Positions 9,513-22,183 of a stretch of DNA of 64,000 bases are shown here, piece by piece; within the stretch, counting starts at the first letter, position 1, and the number at the start of each line of letters is the position of its first letter. The position numbers and the translations under genes were made by a program. Source of the stretch: Hypericum androsaemum (taxonomy: Eukaryota > Streptophyta > Magnoliopsida > Malpighiales > Hypericaceae); assembly GCA_963995505.1 (NCBI GenBank), contig OZ023187.1, positions 16,455,176 through 16,519,175 of the forward strand, written 5' to 3'. The notes below the pieces were generated by a model, which saw only the letters and a list, made by a program, of their open reading frames with translations, had not been told where the DNA came from and searched no databases.

Positions 9513-11501
9513 ATGGATCAGCTTCTCTCATCTAATTCCTCCATAGCCTTGATCATAGCTTTCCTCACCTTCATTATAATGGCCATACAGAGGTATAATA
9601 GCAAGATCAGTCCCAAGAAGAACTTACCCCCAGGACCATGGAAGCTGCCGATAATAGGCAACATGCACCAGCTACACATGAATCCGCTCACTCATCGTTG
9701 TCTCGCGGACTTGGCCAAGAAACATGGACCTGTCATGTACCTCAAGCTAGGAGAACTTGTTAATGTCGTTGTCTCTTCCAGACGAGCCGCGGAGGAAGTA
9801 ATGAGGACCAATGACATATTGTTAGCCCAAAGACCAGTTACAATTGGAGCAGCAACAATCACATACAACTGCAAGGATATTGTTTTTGCACCTTATGGAG
9901 ACTACTGGAGACAGCTGAGGAAAACCTGTGTGGTTCACTTGACAAGCGCGAAACAGGTCGAATTGTTCAGGTCAGTGAGGGAGACCGAGGTAGCTATGTT
10001 TGTAAGATCGATCGAGGGTTCTTCGAGCAGCGGGTCCCCAGTAAACTTGAGCAAGATGCTGTTTTCTGTAACAACAAACATCATCTCCAGGGCGACCTTC
10101 GGGGACTCGTGCGAGCGGGTGGATGCATTCGTACCGATCCAGGCTAGGATATCTGATGTCTTGGCGGGTTTCAGTATTGCAGACTTCTTTCCTTCGGTTG
10201 GAGTGCTGCACAAGATCAGTGGGATGAAGGACAAGGCGGTGAGGCTACACCAAGATATCGACGACGTGCTTGAGAATGTTATTGGTGCGTACAAAGCATC
10301 CAAAGAAGCAGGTCAAACTAAAGCAAGTGACATTCTCGGTGTTCTTCTGAATCTGCAGAATCAGACAGACCCAGAAACTTTTTTGTCGACCGAATCCATC
10401 AAAGCAATCCTCCTCGTAAGTCTTTTGATTGCGAAATATATTCGTCATATCGTATTAGAATCTCTAAATTCGATCTGGATTTGAATTATATTGCTAAGTG
10501 AAGTGTCATAGAGTAAGTTCAAAATTCATGTTTCATAAACAATGTGAGATTCAAATTCTAAAACTTAAATATGTCAAAACTTCCAAAATTACTCTATATT
10601 TGAGGCTTTTCTCATTCTGTGTAATATCACATCTTCGAATCGACAAGGGTTATAATTCAATAGATAAGAGAGATTTTAAATATTTTGGCCCGGTTCTAAT
10701 TTGTGTTGAAACTACCACTTGAGTGTAGTGAGATTGTTTATAAGTCTAGAAGATACATTACTAGTAAAGTCTTGAGTTAAATACGAAGATTTTAACATAG
10801 TATAAGAAAATGACTGGTTTTCTTGTAAGCAACTTTGGAAACATAAATTTTTTACTCCAATTTTAATACCATTAAATTTGTTTGATCAGGACGTGTTATC
10901 TGCCGGTATTGAGACAACTACTACAACTATAGAATGGGCAATGTCAGAACTTGCGAAGCACCCAGATATCATGAAAAAGGTACAAGAAGAGGCGAGGGAG
11001 GTTTTCCACAACAATTTCAACGTCGACGAGGCATGTTTCCATCAACTAAAGTACATGGACGCAATTATCAAAGAGACACTAAGGTTACATCCTCCTCTTC
11101 CCCTCCTAGTCCCAAGAGAAGCCCAAAAGAGCCTGACCATTAGTGGGTACCAGATACCTGAAAAAACGAGAGTACTCGTCAACGCTTGGGCGATTGGAAG
11201 AGACCCAGAAATCTGGAGAGACGCGAATAAGTTTTGCCCCGAAAGGTTCCTCACATCATCGGTTGATTACAAAGGAGGCCACTTAGAGCTCATCCCTTTT
11301 GGTGCAGGAAGGAGGATGTGTCCTGGAATGATGTTTGGTATGTCTAGTGTTGAGTTAACACTAGCCAACTTGCTCTATCATTACAATTGGGAACTTCCTG
11401 GTGGTCTGAAACCCGAGTCCCTAGACATGTCCGAAGTTCCTGGACTTACGGTGAGAAGGAAACATGATTTATGCCTTATGGCTATTCAGTACCGTCCTTA
11501 A
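9513..11501 (+). CDS. Cytochrome P450, CYP71 clan (CYP71D-like), two exons, apparently intact
   Basis: Exons 9513-10415 and 10890-11501 join in phase 0 across a 474-bp GTAAGT...CAG intron to give 504 residues, normal for an A-type plant P450. The enzyme would be a heme-thiolate monooxygenase on the ER membrane, fed electrons by P450 reductase; the substrate cannot be told. Visible parts: N-terminal anchor (about 11-26), hinge PPGP (39-42), WRQLRK helix C, I-helix AGIETT (306-311), ExxR in KETLR (363-366), PERF (418-421) and heme loop FGAGRRMCPG (438-447) with Cys445. The intron sits just before the I-helix, as in most A-type P450s. The ATG at 9513 was chosen over the in-frame ATG at 9462 because its context is CCACCATGG and the resulting N-terminus has family length. 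Confidence 0.93.
10416..10889 (+). other. Intron of the CYP71-type gene
   Basis: Donor CTC|GTAAGT and acceptor GATCAG|GAC. AT-rich, phase 0, at the conserved A-type P450 position upstream of the I-helix. Confidence 0.9.
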
Positions 11502-11541
11502 CTTTCTCCTGTAACCTTGGTCCAATCCTTTGGGAGTCATT

Positions 11542-11547
11542 AATAAA
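11542..11547 (+). terminator. Polyadenylation signal of the CYP71-type gene
   Basis: AATAAA 40 bp after the stop codon. The next MITE starts only about 30 bp further on, so the element may influence 3'-end formation. Confidence 0.55.
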
Positions 11548-11575
11548 ATTTCACGTTAAGTCATGTTTAATACTT

Positions 11576-12113
11576 GGAAAAAGTTCAATTTTGTACCTAG
11601 TAGTTTTAATTTTTTTTAAATATGATCATGTTCTTTAAAAACGACTATTTGAATCATGTAGTTTATGACATTTTAGCACTTAGAAGCTCGGAGAGGTTGA
11701 CGTGGCTTATCGCGTCAATTTTTTTATCCCATTAGCAATGTGAGGTATGTTAATGAAAATTTTCAAAAATAAACCCTAAAAATTATCTCCTCTCTTGGCA
11801 TTTCTTCTCTCTTCATCTTCTTCTTCTCTGAACAATGTCAATTGGAAGCACCCAATTCGGGTGTATTCTTTGGGATTAAACCCCCCACAAGCACACTGTT
11901 CTCGGCTATCTTTTCCCCTTCATTTGCATTGATGGGTATTGTTCTCCCCACTACATATTCTTTTTATATTCGTTCTATGGACACGAACTCTTCAAAAACA
12001 AAATCTTATGGCCTCTGAATTTTTCTCTTTGAATTTAAATTGTTATTTTTAAAGTATATGATCACATCTCAAAAAAATAAAAAAATTATAGAGTACAAAA
12101 TTGAAATTTTCCC
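11576..12113. mobile_element. MULE-like MITE (538 bp)
   Basis: Inverted ends GGAAAAAGTTCAATTTTG and complement GGGAAAATTTCAATTTTG extend imperfectly for about 80 bp, through the matching blocks TGATCATRTWCTTTAAAAA. Flanks TTAATACTT (11567-11575) and ATAATACTT (12114-12122) agree at 8 of 9 bases. No coding frame. A half copy of the same family lies at 46405-46565. Confidence 0.75.
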
Positions 12114-12161
12114 ATAATACTTTTAAAGTTTTGCATTTTAACACTAGGTTTTACTTGATTA

Positions 12162-12418
12162 AACTGGAGTTATTTTAATTATTCGGTGTGAAAAATAACA
12201 TCATTAATTTTATTTGCGTGTCATGTTACATCACTAATTTCAAGAAAAATGGAACAAATTTGGTAGCATTCAGATTTAAATTTTGACAAGAATGAGATCG
12301 ACGGTGTCTAGATCAAGGACCAATGGTAGTGCCATATGCATAAAATTAGTGATGTGGTATCATACATGTATAAAATTGATTATGTGGTATGACACTCGAA
12401 ATAGTCTAAGTTTGTGTC
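12162..12418. mobile_element. MULE-like MITE (257 bp)
   Basis: Perfect 9-bp duplication ACTTGATTA at 12153-12161 and 12419-12427. The arms pair imperfectly over about 90 bp, best at ACATCACTAATTT against AAATTAGTGATGT. Too short for any gene. Confidence 0.7.
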
Positions 12419-12427
12419 ACTTGATTA

Positions 12428-15400
12428 TTAGTAAAGTATAATCTCTCACCTGATAAAAAATTTAGAATCACAAAATAATTGCGTGAACCACGAAACCAAA
12501 AGCTAATAAAGTGATTTTTTAAATATATATATTTACCGATATAAATAAGGGAAACGTTCATTTCAAAAACTCAACGCACATTCCGCAAGTGATCTCGACA
12601 CTCAGAACTCAAAACAAAGTTCGTCTCGAGCGTTGAAAACAACCAAACGAGCCGAGATTCATAATTTTCTCAGAATTCGGCACTCGGTGCACAAAACAGC
12701 CAAAGGAGCGCCGAGTTCCACATTGTCCTTGGAGCTTGGCTCTTCAAACTTGATTTACGGAATCCCTTCCATACAAAATTCAGAAATTCCATAGAAATAC
12801 AAAATTGTGAATATCCATCTAACGTGAGGCGGTATTTCTTGTGGCGGTGTGGTATTGTTATTGTGATTTTAACGTCAAAATAGGTTTTTCTGTTGGGTAT
12901 TCTTTCCCTACCTCACATTTTTTTCCTACGGATTTAGGTGTGGTAGTGTTTTGACGAGGCCAGCGGTAGCAATCCCATTTACGCCATGGCATGAGTAATA
13001 TCACACTAAGTAGGATGTACATTCCACGGCGTTTAATAATATATTTACCTTTTAAAAAAGTTAAAACCGTGTTTAAAAAAAATATTGTTTAAAAAAATTA
13101 ATTCCAAAACATAATTTAGAATTCCAAGAAAGTTCTCTATTTTATTTGTCTAACAAATTGAATTCAACTATATTATTTTGTGTCGGAACTTGAAAATGTA
13201 ACAAATTAGATCCCGTACATTAAAAATACAGGTATGGGCAGTATGGCTCATCAAAGAGCCAAAGGGAAAATTTGTTTTTCAAAATATTTAATTTTAAAAC
13301 TTAAAAGTTAGAACTTTGATTGATCTATAGAATCATATAAAAGTAACTCTATAAATTCATATATGGCTACGAATGTATTGATTGCTCTTTATGGTGCAAT
13401 TCTTCGGAAATTTTGGTTGTCGAAGAATAATGCAATTTTTTAGGCGATAGATACAATTAGGAGCTTGTTATCCATGCCATTTTTATTCGGGTCCATAAGA
13501 AGCTTCGGTGGTCTAATTTAGTCTCAGACTTGGAACACTACTATTATACTTAGAATCATGATGATTAGGGGTGTACTTCGCACTTGGGTTTTGCCTTGTG
13601 CTTTTGGTGTAAATCTTCGAAGTATAAAAATAAATTTACTTACCAGAAAATTTCACGTCGAATGTTGGATATAACATTATCCAAAGAAAACTTTATCTTA
13701 ATCGATTCGGTTAATTATTATGTATCTTGTTTAGCTAGTCTAAAAATATTTTAAAATTTACACAAAAGTAAACTAAAAAATGAGGTTTCCATCTCCATTG
13801 ACATCAAGTTCTGATTGAACCAAAAGTTCAATTTCTCTAATTAAAAGGACTATTTAAAAATATTTTATACATTTTGATGTAATCGAGTAATCTGACAAGG
13901 TCCCCTAAAAAAGAGTAATCTGACAAGGAACTAGAGTTAAAAAGGTCAATTACAAGATTGCATTTCAAGGAAAATGCGGAACAATATGCACAAAGACGTC
14001 GAATCAAACATTAAATAGTTAGCAAAAAGAACATGAGCACGTGATCGAATATATAATTAGAATTGCTTTGAGATTCCTTCTTGATAATAGAGTGGCGTTC
14101 ATTATTGCATTTTTTAAAACTAGTATTTAGATATTTATAATAAAAGTTAATTTAATTCGAGATGAACATAATTTAAAGGATCCGTAAAATAAAAAAAAAA
14201 TCAACCGTGGGTTTGCACCTGGGTTTCAAAAACGTAGCCTGACTGTCGGATCGCGATTCGGGCATTTGAGTGTGGGTTTTGGTGGTAAGGATGCCCACCT
14301 TATGAACCGGATGAAATCCGGTCGGATCGAGTAGGTTGGTGAAATTTTTGATTCGGACTATTCGGTCCGAGCAGATTTTGCCCAACCCAATCCTAAAAAA
14401 TTAGATCACATACTCGACATTCTCAAATCAACATAAAAAAACTAAATCAACAAAAAAATTATACTAGAGATGAAATAAAGTGACTAACATATGGAGATTA
14501 TGGATTTTCAAACATATTATTTAGTACATATATTATTTTAAAATAATAAAAAATATATAATATACGGTTAGACCGACGATCCCACCGATCGGAACAGTTG
14601 ACCTAAAAGTCGGACCAAAATCCAAGTCGATTTTCAGGTGGTTTTTGAAAACTTTGGTTTGCACTAAGATGTAGGACTAGCCGATAAAGTATTTATTTAT
14701 TTTTTACTATATGTAGCTGAATAAAAACAGAAGAAAATTAGCATACAAATATCCTAATGTCAGACGAAAAGTCTGCAAATTATAAACTATGTTTATTTAG
14801 TTAAAAATATTTATCAGGTCAAACTAACACGAGAAAATATTTTCTCTATTGCAAATAATTTTATTAAAAGTGGGAAACATATTGACCAAATTTACTTAGT
14901 ACTTTGAAGCATTTTTTGACAGAAATTTCTTAAGAGTATGTCGATTTTGTTCCCAACGATAAGGAGAATATTATCCAAAAAACTATATATATAACTAAAT
15001 AAAATTATATCATTGGATACTTAATTTGGTGGATTATCATGTTAATCATATGCCACTAACATATAAACTAAGAAATATTTTGTCACTGTCTTAATGTGAA
15101 TGCGAGAAAGGGTTATGGAGAATAGATCAAAGCGGGTTACGGTGGTATGCCAAATTAGTTTAAATTTTTTTTATTATTTTGAAATTTCTGGTTTGATATA
15201 AAATTTATAACATAATATTATATTCAGGTTAATCTTGTGAATTGTTCACCCGAGCTCCATGTCATAGCACGCTGGTAAATCTTCGTTGGTCGAATTCAAT
15301 CACGGATCTCGGTCATCAAGATCTACTACTGTTCATGGAGTCTTTGAGACGAGATTCTTGATGTATTCGTTTTTGGACTTTCGTCCGACTTTGGTGTAAT

Positions 15401-15650
15401 ATTTTGAAATTTATCTATAATACTCATCCATTTACCAAAAAAAAAACATGTTGGTAAATAAATAGATTTTTATATATTTCTTATAAAATTAAGAAAGAGT
15501 ATTTATATATAAAGCTTCTAATCAATAAGAATCTCTCGTGACAATATTTTGACTATAACCAAAAGTTAAATAATCATCGCATACTTTTTAATCACTAGAT
15601 TAAATAACAAGCGCGTTGGTTTCATCACTTAAAATACTCTAGAATGGCAA
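12428..15650. other. Long spacer with faint non-LTR retroelement debris
   Basis: Mostly AT-rich unique-looking sequence. Around 13380-13440 a frame reads FWLSKNNAIF, which resembles the C-terminal end of plant LINE reverse transcriptases, followed by stops. Around 15340-15450 the sequence ends in CATTTACC and ten A residues, like a LINE tail. A 15-bp repeat GAGTAATCTGACAAG lies near 13885-13930. No intact gene. Confidence 0.35.
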
Positions 15651-15978
15651 TATATATTCTAGAAAATGTGTTCCTTCTAGGGTTTTCTCTCTCGATACGA
15701 GTCTTGTCCCTTCTAGGGTTTTCCCCAAAAATTTCCCCTATACTTTCTTCAATCAGTACCAATCAGTCTAGGTTTCGGTGAAATTAATAGTAGGTCTCCT
15801 GAGTTTGTCTAGTCTAGTGGGGTGGGTAGAGTTCTTTAGCTCCTTTATAAGGGTTTCTCGGTTGTTCGGGGGCGCAGCGGTAGGATGGGTGAGGACGTTG
15901 ATGGGGGTGGGTATGTTGGGAAGCAAGGTGGAGGGGCCGATGCAGGGGTTCCCAAGGAAATCCCGTTACGATCCTCGG

Positions 15979-16255
15979 TGTGACATAAGGTTTTCAATTC
16001 TTGAAGTTACATAATTGTAAGACAATGAAGTGTAGAGAAGAAAAAAAAGATAAGAAATGGAAGAGAAAGTAGTAGATTAGGATAATTTGATATTCAACAT
16101 TGATGATCTTCCTTGTACACACTTGTGTCCATTTTATACTAGAACAATATGGTTAAAAGGAAAACTACCCACTACACCCACTACGTCCACTACAACCACC
16201 ACTAATACACAAACTAACTACAACTATTACAAGTAGTTGGTTCTTGTCCGGTAAC
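15979..16255 (-). repeat. Possible solo LTR (minus strand) inside the LINE leader
   Basis: Sequence unlike the flanking LINE leader. Read on the minus strand it has a promoter-like TATAAAAT (about 16135) followed by a pyrimidine-rich CTTCTCTACACTTCATTG region, as in copia LTRs, and its + strand left edge starts TGTGACA. The right edge and a target duplication could not be fixed. Confidence 0.35.
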
Positions 16256-16407
16256 CACCAATTGAGTATCGTGACAAATCCTAAGTCGAAAAGAAAGAAA
16301 GTGGATCATCGGAATGACGATGACATACGCTATTATTATCGATCGGGTTCTATTCTGGAGCACCAGATTCTCACAGCAGGGGGCAATATGGTCAGGGTGA
16401 AGGCGGT

Positions 16408-17297
16408 ATGGATAGTACACAGAATAATACTTGGTCTTCTCTGACTAGGACTGGTGCTTCTCAAATGGAGGAGGATATACTGCTTCTCTCAAGTGATTTA
16501 CTGGGCATAGGCTTGGAGACTAAGCCATTCTCGCTCGTTGGCAAAGTATGGACGAAAAAGTCAATAAACCCTAAAGCTTTTATGACGATGATGAGGAATA
16601 TCCGGGCTCCCCGTCGTACCCTTGATATCACAGAGATCTTGTCCAATCGCTTTCTATTCCAGTTTCAAGATCGAAGGGACATGGACCGAGTGCTTCTGGA
16701 CCAACCATGGCTATTTGATAGACAGGTCCTCCTTCTCAGCGAGATCCCTGATGATGTGCAGCCTTCTCTGGTGGACATGTTTATAGTTCCTTTTTGGGTA
16801 CGTGTTCACGATCTTCCTCTAGGAGGATACAATCAAGCCATGGCTCAAACCTTTGGGTGTTTATTTGGACAATATCTGACGTGGGATGATACGATGGCTA
16901 CCAAGGGGAGATATATGAGGATCCGTGTCCTAATAGATGTCCGGCAAGCTTTACCTCGCATGAAGAGGATTCAGTTCACTGGAGGAAAATAATTTACTGT
17001 CTACTTTAAATATGAAAGATTACAAGCTTTCTGTTATCATTGTGGGAAGCTGGGCCATGTCGAAAAGGCTTGTGAGTTAGCTGATGATGATGAATTACCT
17101 CCCACCTCTATGGAAAACTATGGTACTTGGCTTCGGGCTTCCCCTTTTAAGCCAAGGAGAGTGTCAACAAAGGATATTCAGGAAGGTCTATGGAAGCCTG
17201 CAGCAAGGCGAAACATTTCCTTCACTACCCCTGATCGGAGTTCTACTCCTCCACATGAGACTTCTGGATTATTGGTGGAGAACTATGCAAATGAAGG
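16408..17297 (+). pseudogene. LINE ORF1: DUF4283-like domain plus CCHC zinc knuckle
   Basis: The first open part gives 194 residues with the DUF4283 pattern seen in plant L1 ORF1 proteins: LSNRFLFQF, VLLDQPWLFD, PFWVRVHDLPL, KGRYMRIRVLIDV. A TAA at 16990-16992 interrupts it. The same frame then continues through FKYERLQAF into a zinc knuckle CYHCGKLGHVEKAC and on to about 17297, where copia-1 cuts it. The protein would bind LINE RNA. After the insert, ORF1 sequence resumes at 22541 with a Pro/Thr-rich stretch typical of ORF1 C-termini. Confidence 0.85.
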
Positions 17298-17298
17298 T

Positions 17299-17568
17299 TG
17301 TTAGGGTTTATCTCAAATTCTAGACAAATTAGTACTCTATTCCTATTTAGAGTAGAGATACAATCTCCTATATATATTGGCCTATGCCTAGGTCTTTTGT
17401 GTAGTAGTCGAGAGTTGTGAGGTAGAGAGAACCCTCACGGAGGCCTTGTAACCGATTGGACTTGCATAGTGGATGACTCTCCTTTGCCCGTGGTTTTCTC
17501 CCCGTCTTGGGGTTTCCACGTAATTCTTGTGTCTCGTGTTTTACTCGTTTCGATCTTATTTCTCAACA
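17299..17568 (+). repeat. 5' LTR of copia-1
   Basis: 270 bp, TG...CA ends. A TATATATA box lies at 17369-17376. The same length as the 3' LTR. Confidence 0.95.
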
Positions 17569-17570
17569 AT

Positions 17571-17582
17571 TGGTATCAGAGC
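17571..17582 (+). other. Primer-binding site of copia-1
   Basis: TGGTATCAGAGC, complementary to the 3' end of plant initiator tRNA-Met, two bases inside the 5' LTR. Confidence 0.95.
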
Positions 17583-18027
17583 CAGATCTGAGTATTCGAG
17601 TATTTGAGATTTAAAAAAAGGAGGCAGAGAAGAGACGTGAAGAAGGAGAAGGGGTTTTGGACAAGAAATCTAATTAACCCTTTGGAGCCGCCGCCGCTCA
17701 GGAGGCAGCTGACCACCGCTCACGTCCCCACTGCCCTAGCTAGTCCGCCGCTCGTCCGTCTCTTGTAGCTCGTCGTCGCCTGGAGTTTCTGCGTCTAGCC
17801 GTTTCCGTGGAGAGAGAGGAGACCGACGGCGGAAGGAGAGACGAGGAGAGAGAATGGAGAGCACGCAGATCAGAGCTGCCTGCTGCCGCCCCTGCCGCCT
17901 GTCTGTCATCCACTGCTGCCCGGAATCACTGCCACCGCTGGGAAGAAGAAGATTCGGCGGAAGAAGAAGGAGATACGGGGGGAGAGAGAGAGAGGGAGTT
18001 TTTTGGGTTGAAAAACCCTATTCCCAA

Positions 18028-18092
18028 GTTGACTTGGTCAACCGTTTGACTGGTCAATAGTTTGACCGGTCAACAGTTTGACTGGTTGACCA
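18028..18092. promoter_or_regulatory. Cluster of W-box cores in the copia-1 leader
   Basis: Eight TTGACY hexamers in 65 bp, on alternating strands (TTGACT, GGTCAA, TTGACT, GGTCAA, TTGACC, GGTCAA, TTGACT, TTGACC), embedded in a GTTTGACTGGTCAA-type repeat about 75 bp before the gag ATG. W-boxes bind WRKY factors; a role in element expression is inference. The repeats could also form RNA hairpins in the leader. Confidence 0.6.
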
Positions 18093-18166
18093 AAAATTAA
18101 CTGTTTTGGCTGATTTTAGTTTTTTAACAGATTTTGGGCTGATTTCTTGGTTCGAGGTATTTCAGG

Positions 18167-21100
18167 ATGACTTCCATGAAGTACGAAATCCCTCAATTGA
18201 TGAGAAAAACTAATTTTTCCCTGTGGCAGATGAAGATGCGCGCTATTCTGACACATTTAGAGCTGGATGAGACTCTACTTGATGAGAATTCGATACCTTC
18301 GAGTTAGGATGCTGCGATCAAAGCGTCAAAGAACCGTAAGGCTGTGAGTCAGATTCAGTTGCACTTGTCAGATGATATTTTGCGGGATATGTTGAAGGAG
18401 ACAATAGCTTCCTCATTATGGGCAAAGCTTGAAAAGTTGTGCATGCCCAAGAGTTTGACAAATAAACTGTGCTTGAAGCAACGACTATTTTCTATCCGGA
18501 TGCAAGAAGATAAGTCTACTCACGACCACCTTAATGAATTTAAGGATATAGTGGCTGATCTTAGAACTCTGGATGTGAAATATGATGATGAAGATCTTGT
18601 TTTATTGTTATTGTGTTCGTTGCCTGCTTCTTATCAGCAATTCAGAGATACTCTGTTGTTCAGCTATGATACTCTGAGTTGGAATGATGTTCATGATTCG
18701 CTCTTGGAGAAAGAGAGAATTGATAAGTACACTGTGAGTTCCTCTGAAAATAGCCAAGGGACTGGCTTGGTCGTGAGAGGGAGGTCTGAGGAGAGGAATG
18801 CTAAGTCTGGTTCGAGGAAGAAGAGCAGAAGCAAATCAAGGTCAAGGCACAAGGATAAGACTTGTTTCAACTGTCATAAGGTTAGGCATATTTAATGGTT
18901 CTGTCCGGAGTTGAAGAACAAGAAGAAGGATGAAAAGTCCAGTGCTCCGAAAGGAGAAAGTTCTGATAGCGGCAGTGTTAGTGTTGCCACCACCACTTAG
19001 AAGAAAGAATCTGATGGAGACCTTTTGTCTGTGATTCATGGGAAGTCTAAAGTTGATGCTGCTTGGGTCCTTGATTATGCTTGTACGTTTCATATGTGTC
19101 CTATCCGGGACTGGTTTTCAACATATGAACGTGAAGAGGGTAATGTTCTCATGGAAAATAATTTTGTCTGCAAGATTGTTGGTATTGGCACAGTGAAGAT
19201 CAAGATGCATGATGGTATCATTCGAACCTTGACGAATGTGAGGCATATCCCTGATTTGAAGCAGAACTTGATTTCGCTGAGTATTCTTGATATATTGGAG
19301 TACAAGTATACCGGAGAAGGTAGAGTTCTTCGTGTGAGTAAGAACTCATTAGTGCATATGAAGGCCAAAAAGGAGGTTGGAAATCTGTACGTTTTGCAGG
19401 GTTCTATAGTTACAGGGACTGCTGCTGCTGCATCTGGCTCGTTGACAGATTCTGAGAACACCTCATTGTGGCATATGCGACTTGGTCACATGAGCGAGAA
19501 AGGCATGACCGAGATAAATAGGAGAGGATTATTATGTGGACAGGGTATTGGGAAGCTGGAATTTTGTGAGCACTGTGTATTTGGCAAGTAGAAGAAAGTC
19601 AGTTTTTAGAAAGGTATGGACACTACAAAGGAAAAACTTGACTATGTTCATTCTGATCTTTGGGGACCAACTCAGGTTGCAACAAAGAATGGTTCCAAGT
19701 ATATGCTGACTATCATTGATGATTATTCGAGGAAGGTGTGGGCGTTCTTCTTGAAGAGCAAAGATCATGTCTTTGTCACTTTCAAGCAGTGGAAGACTAT
19801 GATTGAGAAGCAGACTGGGAGAGATGTTAAGCATCTCCGCACAGATAATGGATTGGAGTTTTGCTCTAGTTGGTTTGATGAGTTCTGCAAGAATGAGGGT
19901 ATTGTCAGGCATAAGACAATCCCTGGTACACCTCAACAGAATGGAGTCGCTGAAAGAATGAACAGAACTTTGTTGGAGAAAGTTTGTTGTATGCTGTCAA
20001 ATACTGGTTTGCCTAAGTCATTTTGGGCTGAAGCTGCTTCCACTGCCTGTCACCTTGTCAATCGTTTACCTCACGCATTACTTGATGGCAAGGTACCTGA
20101 AGAATTATGGTCTGAAAATCCTCCTAATTATGCTATTTTGAAGATATTTGGGTGTCCTGCCTATGCTCATGTAAATAATGGCAAGTTAGAGCCAAGATCT
20201 GTGAAATGTATCTTCCTTGGCTATGCTTCTGGAGTGAAGGGATACAAGTTATGGTGTCCCGAGCTGTCTAAGGTCTTGTTGAGTAGGAATGTTATTTTCA
20301 AAGAGACAGACATGCTGAGTAAGAGGGAGGATGTTTCTTCACCTGGTGTTCCAAGTACTCCAAGTGTGGACTTACAAAAGTCAAAAGTGCAGGTGGAGTT
20401 TGATGCTGATCCAGAAGCGAGTTCCTTCCGTGATGTTGATTGCTATGGTCCTACTCATGGTGGGTTGTCTGATGAAGCTGAGAATGTTGGCACAGTTGAG
20501 AGGCAGCCAGCGTATTCTATTGCTAGAGACAGGCTCCGAAGAATTATCAGGCCTTCATAGAAGTTGGGTGAGGCTGATATTGTTGCTTTTGCCCTAAATG
20601 TGGCAGAAGAAGTTGATAGCTGTGAAGAACCGTCTAGTTACTCAGATGCTGTGAAGTCGAAAGATTCTGCTAGATGATTGGTTACTATGGAGGAAGAGAT
20701 GGAATCTCTTCACAAGAACAAGACTTGGGAGATTACTAAGCTGCCTAAGGATAAGAAGGTTGTCAGCTGCAAGTGGGTATTCAAGAAGAAGGATGGTATA
20801 CCTGGAGTTGAAGAGCCTAGATACAAGGCTAGGCTAGTAGCTAGAGGATATAGTCAGATTCCTGGTGTGGACTTTAATGAGGTATTTTTACCAGTTGTGA
20901 AGCACACCTCGATTCGTTCTCTTTTTGGTATTGTTGCTATGCAGGATTTGGAGCTTGAACAGCTTGATGTGAAGACAGCTTTCTTGAATGGAGAGCTTGA
21001 GGAGCGGATTTATATGGCACAACCTGAGGGTTTTTATATTGAAGGCAAAGAAGACCATGTGTGCTTGTTGAAGAAGTTCATGTATGGCCTTAAGCAATCT

Positions 21101-22183
21101 CCGAGGCAGTGGTATAAAAGGTTTGATTCCTTTATGATTTCTCATGGTTATGAGAGGAGCAAGTATGATAGTTGTGTTTACCTAAAAAGGCTACGCGATG
21201 GTTCCCAAGTGTATTTGCTCCTGTATGTGGATGACATGTTAATTGCTGCCAGTGACAGAGGAGAGGTGAGAAAGCTCAAAGCTCTATTGAGTAGCGAGTT
21301 TGAGATGAAAGATTCGGGTCTTGCTAAGAAGATTCTTGGTATGGAGATTGCCAGAGATAGAGGAGCAAGGAAGTTATTTCTAAGTCAGGAGAGTTACATT
21401 GAAAAGGTACTTGACATGTTTGATGTGACTGGTAATCCAGTGAGTACTCCTCTTGGTACACATTTTTAGCTTTCGTCTGCCTTATCTCCACAGTCAGCTG
21501 CTGAGGTCGATTACATGTCTGGTGTTCCATACTCCAATGCTGTTGGTTCTCTGATGTATGCTATGGTTTGCACACGCCCGGATTTGGCCTATGTTGTGAG
21601 TGTTGTTAGCAGGTTTATGGCAAATCTTGGAGAAGGTCATTGGAGAGCAGTGGAGTGGATTATGAGGTACTTGAAGGGTACCAAGGGCGTGTGTCTACAG
21701 TTTGGACGCACCAGTGATGGAGTTGTTGGTTTCGTTGATTCAGATTATGCTGGAGACCTTGATAAGTTCAGATCCTTGTCTAGATATGTCTTCACTCTTG
21801 GAGGATGTGCTATCAGTTGGAAAGCTTGTCTACAGGCCACAGTGGCGTTGTCTACCACTGAGGCAGAGTACATGGCTATAACTGAAGGTGTAAAGGAGGC
21901 TATCTGGTTGAAAGATTTCTTCAGTGAAATCTGTGAGAAGCTGCAGGTCAGTACAGTGTACTGTGATAGTTAAAGTGCTATCCATCTCACGAGGGATGCT
22001 ATGTATCATGAGAGGACAAAGCACATTAATGTGAGGTACCACTTCATTCGAGAGCACGTTGCTCAAGGTGACATTGTTGTGAGCAAGGTGGGTACAAAGG
22101 ACAACCCTGCAGACATATTGACAAAGCCGCTTTCTGGTACTAAGTTCGAGAATTGCTTGGACTTGGTAAGTGTTCGTGCTTGA
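18167..22183 (+). pseudogene. Copia-1 gag-pol, one frame with nine in-frame stops
   Basis: A single frame runs 1,339 codons without frameshift. Order: Gag (UBN2-type, QIQLHLSDDIL), degenerate zinc knuckle (CFNCHKVRH, the Gly of GH replaced), protease with LDYACTFHM where family members read DS, GAG_pre-integrase (LWHMRLGH, CEHCVFGK), integrase core (DLWGP, RTDNGLEF, PQQNGVAERMNR), reverse transcriptase (KTAFLNGEL, YVDDM) and RNase H (STTEAEYMA). Stops are at 18305, 18893, 18998, 19589, 19607, 20558, 20675, 21467 and 21971. Six are TAG, two TAA, one TGA. The element cannot encode its polyprotein. Confidence 0.95.

Noticed and set aside
14173..14660. Possible MITE at 14.2-14.65 kb with CGGTCGGA-like words near both sides
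   Set aside because: I could not align terminal inverted repeats or find a target duplication.
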